Below, piece by piece: positions 59,020 to 64,000 of a stretch of 64,000 nucleotides of DNA (positions within the stretch are counted from its first letter, which is position 1; every line of letters begins with the position of its first letter). Both the position numbers and the translations under genes were made by a program. Source of the DNA: Nocardia arizonensis (GTDB lineage: Bacteria > Actinomycetota > Actinomycetes > Mycobacteriales > Mycobacteriaceae); NCBI RefSeq assembly GCF_001310275.1, contig NZ_LGYZ01000116.1:46095-110094 (forward strand), written 5' to 3'. The notes under the pieces were generated by a model, which was given only the letters and a program-made list of their open reading frames with translations, was not told the origin of the DNA and did not search any database.

Positions 59020-60257
59020 CGCGTCTGGTGCGCTACCAGTTGGTCGCTTTCGCGTTGATCGCCGTGCTCGGCGTGGCATACGTCGGAGCCCGCTACGTCC
59101 GATTGGACGAGATGTTCGGGTTCGGCCTCTACCAGGTGAAGGTGCAGGCGAAGCAGACCGGCGGCCTGTACAAGGGCGCGGAGGTCACCTACCGCGGCGT
59201 CCCGGTGGGGCGGGTGGGCGATCTCGCCATCGCTACCGACGGCGTCGTCATGACGCTGGACATCGAGTCGGGCGCGCCGAAGATCCCGGCCTCGGCCAAG
59301 GCGGTTGTCGCCAACCGCTCGGCCATCGGCGAACAGTACATCGATTTGCAACCCGACAGCGACAGCTCTCCGTATCTGCGCGACGGTTCGGTGATCGTCG
59401 GGGCGACCGTCCCGATCTCGGTCGAGGAACTGGTGGCCAGTGTCGACCACTTCACCAGCACGGTGGATCTGGCCGCGCTTCGTACCACGGTCACCGAACT
59501 CGGCAAGGCGTTCAATGGCAAGGGCGACGATCTGCGGGTTCTCCTCGACTCGCTGAACTCCTTCACCAAGACCTTCGACGAGGCGCTGCCGCAGACCATC
59601 CAACTGATCGAGGACGGCAAGATCGCCCTGGGGACCCAGGCCGAACAGTCCTCGGCCATCCGCCAGTTCAGCGACGGACTCGACCAGATCACCGCGCAGC
59701 TGCGCGCCAGCGACCCCGCCATACGCAGGCTCATCGGCACCGGCACCGACGCGGGCAGCCAGGTCGGGGCGCTGTTGCAGGAGAGCGGTGCGGCGTTGAC
59801 CGAGGATCTGACCAACCTGCGTACGCTGCTGTTGGCCATCTCGCCGAAGTTCTACGCCTTGCAGCCGCTGTTGATCATGTTGCCCGGCCTGTCGGTGGGC
59901 GCCTCGGCCACCGCGCCCGGGGACGGCACCAGCCACTTCGGCCTGGTACTCGAGGTCAACAATCCGCCCGCATGTACGGTCGGGTACGAGGGGACGCACC
60001 GGATTCTCGAGCAGATGAAGGCGCAGAACCCGAACTTCGACGATTCCAAGGACGATTTCCCGTTCAACAAGGATGCGAAGTGCACTGTGCCGCAGGGGAA
60101 TCCGACCGCGGTGCGGGGCGGCGCGCGGGCCGACCTCGCTGACCCGAGCATCCCGCAGCCGTGGGACAACGTTCCCAAGACCGATCCCGAGAAGCTGAAC
60201 CTGAATCCGATCGCCGTCCAGATGGCCACCCTGCTTGGGGTTACGCCTAAGCGGTGA
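59016..60257 (+). CDS. mceF: Mce family protein F
   Basis: 413 residues. N-terminal helix (YQLVAFALIAVLGVAYVGARYV), MCE domain (YQVKVQAKQTGGLYKGAEVTYRGVPVGRVGDL ... VANRSAIGEQYIDLQPDS), helical region, then a tail with two cysteines (PPACTVGYEG, DAKCTVPQGN). ATG overlaps mceE. It is the last of the six subunits. Confidence 0.93.
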   Translation: MTRLVRYQLVAFALIAVLGVAYVGARYVRLDEMFGFGLYQVKVQAKQTGGLYKGAEVTYRGVPVGRVGDLAIATDGVVMTLDIESGAPKIPASAKAVVANRSAIGEQYIDLQPDSDSSPYLRDGSVIVGATVPISVEELVASVDHFTSTVDLAALRTTVTELGKAFNGKGDDLRVLLDSLNSFTKTFDEALPQTIQLIEDGKIALGTQAEQSSAIRQFSDGLDQITAQLRASDPAIRRLIGTGTDAGSQVGALLQESGAALTEDLTNLRTLLLAISPKFYALQPLLIMLPGLSVGASATAPGDGTSHFGLVLEVNNPPACTVGYEGTHRILEQMKAQNPNFDDSKDDFPFNKDAKCTVPQGNPTAVRGGARADLADPSIPQPWDNVPKTDPEKLNLNPIAVQMATLLGVTPKR

Positions 60258-61012
60258 CCAGGATCAATGACGTTAGGGTGCCTGTCGTGAACATCGACAT
60301 TTCCAAGGAACAACCGGGGGCGGTCGAACCGGATGCCGAGGAATCCGATGCGACGGCGGCAGAGGTGGACGACGGCGCGGTGACGGCGGACTCGTCGCAA
60401 CGCCGCGCGCCGGTGGCGGTCACCGCGGTCGCGGTGGGTGCGCTGGTTGTGGCATTGGTCACCGCGCTGTGGTTCGGCGCGGGCTGGGCGCGCTCGGCCC
60501 TGTTCACCGACGGTCCACGGGTCGAGGCCCGTGACAGCGCGCTCGACGCCGCCCGCCAGGCCGCGATCAATATGACCTCGATGAAGCTCGACGACATCCC
60601 CGGATCGCTGGCGCTGGCGCGCTCCTCGATGACCGGCGCGATCCTCGAGTCCGCGCAGAAGAACCAGCAGCAGTCCGAGCAGATGGCCGCCCAGTCGGGC
60701 GTCGGCATGCAGGCCAAGGTGCTCGGCGCCTCATTGACCGCGCTGAACAGCGAGAACGACAAGGCCACCGCGCTGGTGGTGCTCCAGATCACCGAGACCA
60801 AGGCCGACAAGTCGGCCTCGGACTACCGCTACACGTGGAGTCTGGACATGACCAAGGTCGGCGACGTCTGGAAGGCAGAGCAGGTGGCCTCGCTGGCCCA
60901 GCCCGTCCTGTTGAACGGCCCGGGACCGACCGGGCTGGGACAGCCCGCCCAGCAGTCCGGCGCGGAGCAGCCATCGCAGGCCCCCACGCCCGCCCCGCTG
61001 CCCGGATCGTAG
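60254..61012 (+). CDS. Mce-associated membrane protein (Mam) 1
   Basis: 252 residues from GTG 60254, which overlaps the mceF stop (GTGA). An alternative GTG at 60287 is 7 bases after TAGGGT. The N-terminus is acidic (VEPDAEESDATAAEVDDG), followed by one helix (VAVTAVAVGALVVALVTALWFGAG) and an exported domain (VEARDSALDAARQAAINMTSMKLDDIPGSLALARSSMTGAIL) of the Mam/NTF2-like type, ending in a Pro/Gln-rich tail. Mam proteins stabilise Mce complexes (e.g. OmamA in mycobacteria). Confidence 0.88.
   Translation: MTRINDVRVPVVNIDISKEQPGAVEPDAEESDATAAEVDDGAVTADSSQRRAPVAVTAVAVGALVVALVTALWFGAGWARSALFTDGPRVEARDSALDAARQAAINMTSMKLDDIPGSLALARSSMTGAILESAQKNQQQSEQMAAQSGVGMQAKVLGASLTALNSENDKATALVVLQITETKADKSASDYRYTWSLDMTKVGDVWKAEQVASLAQPVLLNGPGPTGLGQPAQQSGAEQPSQAPTPAPLPGS
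60274..60279 (+). promoter_or_regulatory. Internal -10 element (TAGGGT) before the Mam gene
   Basis: TAGGGT lies 7 bases before GTG 60287 inside the operon, so the mam genes could also be transcribed alone. Confidence 0.45.
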
Positions 61013-61024
61013 GAGAAGCATCCG

Positions 61025-61732
61025 ATGAACACTCGTAGGCCGGTCAATCGGGTCACCTCCAAGCGCCGCCCCGCCGGGGCCGCCGCGCGACCCGCCGCGA
61101 CGCGCAAAGTCGCCGGTACAAGGAAGCCGGGCGCGGCGGTGAGTTCGCGCACACCTTCGGCGGAGAACACCTCCGGCCGCCGGGTCGTGCCGAGTTCCGA
61201 GGCGGAGGCGGACAAGCCGCGGCGGCGCCGTTTCGGGCGCCCTGGATCATCCTGGACGGTCGTTATAGCGAGTCTGGCGGCGGCGGTACTCCTGGGCGGA
61301 TTCGCGGCCGTGGCGGCCTCGCGTCCGGGCGTCAACGATTCCAATCGGGCCTTCGTCGACACCGCGGCAACCGAGGAGGTGCGCGCCGCCGCCGACCACG
61401 CGCTGCGCACCATCTACGCCTACGACATCAAGGACATCGACGGCTACGAAGCGGCGGTGCGCTCGGTAGTAACCGGATCCATGCTCGCCGACCTCGACAA
61501 GTTCGCCGCTACCACGATCGATGCCATAAAACAGTCCCAGACCAGTGCCGATGCGAAGGCGGACCCGGTCGGTGTGACAATGCTCACCGATGATCGAGCG
61601 GAGTTGCTGGTGAACCTCGTCGTGAGTGCCACCAAGGGCGGGGCCGCCCAGCAGAGTGTGGCGGGCCCGGTAGTTCTGCGTATGCAGAAAGTGGACGGCC
61701 GTTGGCTGGCGAGTGACATCGTCGACCAGTGA
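61025..61732 (+). CDS. Mce-associated membrane protein (Mam) 2
   Basis: 235 residues with a long basic, disordered cytosolic N-terminus (~1-75, VTSKRRPAGAAARPAATRK), one helix (WTVVIASLAAAVLLGGFAAVAA), and an exported Mam domain (AAADHALRTIYAYDIKDIDGYEAAVRSVVTGSMLADLDKFAATTIDAI). It is the sister of the previous protein and starts 12 bases after it, with AGGAGAAGC as ribosome-binding site. It closes the mce operon. Confidence 0.88.
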   Translation: MNTRRPVNRVTSKRRPAGAAARPAATRKVAGTRKPGAAVSSRTPSAENTSGRRVVPSSEAEADKPRRRRFGRPGSSWTVVIASLAAAVLLGGFAAVAASRPGVNDSNRAFVDTAATEEVRAAADHALRTIYAYDIKDIDGYEAAVRSVVTGSMLADLDKFAATTIDAIKQSQTSADAKADPVGVTMLTDDRAELLVNLVVSATKGGAAQQSVAGPVVLRMQKVDGRWLASDIVDQ

Positions 61733-62273
61733 GCCCGCTCCGGCTAAGTCGTAGCGGGCCAGTGGATCTCGGGGCATCGTCCCGGCGTGACCCGGGAGCG
61801 CCGTACCGGAATCCGCCACTTGACGACTTTCGTCGGACACGTCACGCTATTCACAGCAGCGGCAGCTGTCACAGCGGCTCTCGGAGCCGCCGGGGCGCTG
61901 CCGAGCAGAGGTCACGGAGGAACAGCGCAGTCCCGTCACCCTCGACGCAGCCGGCGTTTCGGGTGCGGGCGGCCCGGTACACGGGGTTCGCACGTCGGCT
62001 CGGGAGGGTCGGCGCGCCGGCTCCGTGAATGTGCACACGGGTGGTACTTTGACACCTCCGTGTATGTAGGTGTAGGTTTGGACGTTGCGCTGGCTGCCTC
62101 CTGTCCATTACCTCAATTCGCACTCGTAAGTGCCACCCTTCCGGTGTTGCTTTCGTTGTTGCCTGTTCGGGTTCGTTCGGGTCGTGACCAGCGAGAATCT
62201 CAAAAGAACGTAGCAGGCAAGCGACGGTCGCGGACCACCACGCGACGCGCGTGAGGTGCTGGAAGGACGCATC
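61733..62273 (+). promoter_or_regulatory. 541-base non-coding region with the rpoB promoter
   Basis: A -35 TTGACA (62049-62054), 18-base spacer and -10 TAGGTT (62073-62078) would start transcription near 62085, leaving a leader of about 190 bases before rpoB. No convincing gene is seen in the rest of the region. Confidence 0.65.
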
Positions 62274-64000
62274 TTGGCAGTCTCCACCCAGACCAAGGCA
62301 GTTGTCGGAATCCCCGGAGCCCCTTTGCGGGTGTCTTTCGCGAAGATCCGTGAACCCTTGGAGGTGCCCGGACTTCTCGACCTACAGACGGACTCCTTTG
62401 CTTGGTTGATCGGCTCGCCGTCTTGGCGTGAAAAGGTCGCCGCCCGCGGCGACGTCGGGCTCGTCGGGGGACTCGAGGAGGTGCTCGAGGAGCTCTCGCC
62501 GATCGAAGACTTCTCCGGCTCCATGTCTCTGTCGTTCTCCGACCCTCGTTTCGAGGAGGTCAAGGCCTCCATCGACGAGTGCAAAGACAAGGACATGACC
62601 TACGCGGCGCCGCTGTTCATGACCGCCGAGTTCATCAACAACAACACCGGCGAGATCAAGAGCCAGACGGTCTTCATGGGTGATTTCCCGATGATGACCG
62701 ACAAGGGCACGTTCATCATCAACGGCACCGAGCGGGTCGTCGTCTCGCAGCTGGTGCGTTCGCCGGGTGTCTACTTCGACCACGCGGTCGACAAGGGCAC
62801 CGAGAAGGATCTGCACAGCGTGCGGGTCATTCCGTCGCGCGGCGCGTGGCTGGAATTCGACGTAGACAAGCGCGACACGGTTGGTGTCCGTATCGACCGC
62901 AAGCGCCGCCAGCCGGTGACGGTGCTGCTCAAGGCGCTCGGCTGGAGCGATGCGGCCATCCGCGAGCGGTTCGGTTTCTCCGAGATCATGCTGACCTCGC
63001 TGGAGAAGGACAATATCGCCGGGCCCGACGAGGCGCTGCTCGACATCCACCGCAAACTGCGTCCGGGCGAACCGCCGACGAAGGAATCCGCGCAGACCCT
63101 GCTGGAGAACCTGTTCTTCAAGGAGAAGCGCTACGACCTCGCGCGCGTGGGTCGCTACAAGATCAACAAGAAGCTCGGCATCCACCTCGGCGAGCAGGTC
63201 ATCGGCTCGGTGCTGACGAAGGAAGACATCGTCACCACCATCGAGTACCTGGTGCGCCTGCACGCGGGCGACAAGATGATGACGGCCCCCGGCGGCGAAG
63301 AGGTGCCGGTGGAGGTCGACGACATCGACCACTTCGGCAACCGCCGTCTGCGCACCGTCGGCGAGCTGATCCAGAATCAGATCCGGGTCGGCCTCTCGCG
63401 TATGGAGCGTGTGGTCCGCGAGCGCATGACCACGCAGGACGTCGAGGCCATCACGCCGCAGACCCTGATCAACATCCGCCCGGTCGTGGCGGCGATCAAG
63501 GAGTTCTTCGGCACCTCGCAGTTGTCACAGTTCATGGACCAGAACAACCCGCTGTCGGGTCTGACACACAAGCGCCGTCTCTCGGCGCTGGGTCCGGGCG
63601 GTCTGTCCCGTGAGCGCGCCGGTCTGGAAGTCCGTGACGTCCACCCGTCGCACTACGGCCGCATGTGCCCGATCGAGACCCCGGAAGGCCCGAATATCGG
63701 CCTGATCGGTTCGCTGTCGGTGTACGCGCGGGTCAACCCGTTCGGTTTCATCGAGACCCCGTACCGCAAGGTCGTCGACGGCCGCGTCACCGATGAGGTG
63801 CGCTACCTGACCGCCGACGAGGAGGACCGCCACGTCCGCGCCCAGGCGAACTCGCCGGTGGACGCCGACGGCCGCTTCCTCGAGGATCGTGTGCTCTGCC
63901 GTCGCGGCAACGAGGAGAACGAACTCGTCGCCGCCGCCGACGTCGACTATATGGATGTTTCGCCGCGTCAGATGGTGTCGGTGGCGACGGCGATGATTCC
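62274..64000 (+). CDS. rpoB: RNA polymerase beta subunit, 3' end cut by window
   Basis: About 576 codons are present, open to the window edge. The start is TTG 62274, with GGAAGGAC 5 bases upstream; the product begins LAVSTQTKAVVG. RpoB fork and lobe segments are clear (MTAEFINNNTGEIKSQTVFMG, FIINGTERVVVSQLVRSPGVYF). The rifampicin-binding region (near 63,510-63,620) reads GTSQLSQFMDQNNPLSGLTHKRRLSALGPGGLSRERAG when joined, the sensitive type, with the His and Ser at the main resistance positions. The following IETPEGPNIGLIGSL is conserved. Confidence 0.97.
   Translation, partial: MAVSTQTKAVVGIPGAPLRVSFAKIREPLEVPGLLDLQTDSFAWLIGSPSWREKVAARGDVGLVGGLEEVLEELSPIEDFSGSMSLSFSDPRFEEVKASIDECKDKDMTYAAPLFMTAEFINNNTGEIKSQTVFMGDFPMMTDKGTFIINGTERVVVSQLVRSPGVYFDHAVDKGTEKDLHSVRVIPSRGAWLEFDVDKRDTVGVRIDRKRRQPVTVLLKALGWSDAAIRERFGFSEIMLTSLEKDNIAGPDEALLDIHRKLRPGEPPTKESAQTLLENLFFKEKRYDLARVGRYKINKKLGIHLGEQVIGSVLTKEDIVTTIEYLVRLHAGDKMMTAPGGEEVPVEVDDIDHFGNRRLRTVGELIQNQIRVGLSRMERVVRERMTTQDVEAITPQTLINIRPVVAAIKEFFGTSQLSQFMDQNNPLSGLTHKRRLSALGPGGLSRERAGLEVRDVHPSHYGRMCPIETPEGPNIGLIGSLSVYARVNPFGFIETPYRKVVDGRVTDEVRYLTADEEDRHVRAQANSPVDADGRFLEDRVLCRRGNEENELVAAADVDYMDVSPRQMVSVATAMI

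Noticed and set aside
61787..62254. 155-residue frame between the mce operon and rpoB
   Set aside because: Its N-terminus looks slightly signal-like, but the frame runs through the rpoB promoter, lacks a ribosome-binding site and has no coherent protein composition.

Overview
The window is a GC-rich chromosomal segment from a mycolic-acid actinomycete, most likely Nocardia or a close Nocardiaceae relative. The evidence is the gene order, which follows two blocks of the Mycobacterium tuberculosis chromosome (about Rv0511-Rv0566c and Rv0634B-Rv0667), a fused hadAB dehydratase gene without hadC, a full yrbE-mce operon, mycolata-type menaquinone and lipoglycan genes, and many genes that start 6-7 bases after a TANNNT-like -10 element. 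The genus call is inference. The window holds no IS element, prophage, CRISPR array or rRNA.

Region 1 (1-12,100) is tetrapyrrole and cytochrome c biogenesis: the 3' part of a cobA/hemD fusion, hemB, small membrane and secreted proteins, hemL, a histidine phosphatase with a long disordered N-terminus, then ResA/CcsX-like thioredoxin, CcdA, ResB and CcsB (cytochrome c maturation system II), almost all joined by 4-base stop/start overlaps.

Region 2 (12,200-18,050) is a run of small genes: an SRPBCC protein, secreted and membrane proteins, a BldC-type regulator, a DUF4229-type membrane protein coupled to a Cds1-like PLP enzyme, a small HTH protein under a perfect inverted repeat, and a 4-TM holin-like protein.

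Region 3 (18,050-41,660) is a dispersed menaquinone cluster: menA, menE, menB, menD, menG, menJ and a long-chain polyprenyl diphosphate synthase. Interleaved are a giant BTAD-ATPase regulator, a DrrAB-like exporter, a hotdog thioesterase divergent from menB that may supply the DHNA-CoA hydrolase step, a roughly 1,400-residue nitrate reductase/diflavin reductase fusion, and an MgtA-like mannosyltransferase. menC is not present in the cluster.

Region 4 (41,800-50,110) carries htpX, yajQ, four tRNAs (Tyr on -, Thr, Met and Trp on +), rpmG, hadAB, secE, nusG, rplK-rplA and rplJ-rplL, with clear hairpins and a probable L10-leader attenuator. Region 5 (50,290-61,740) is a lipid-import module: mceG directly followed by yrbEA, yrbEB, mceA-F and two Mce-associated proteins. 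The window ends in the 5' part of rpoB, whose rifampicin-binding region is of the sensitive type.

Four short intergenic tandem repeats (units of 17, 15, 9 and 20 bp) and a family of leaderless promoters are the main structures not explained by the genes.
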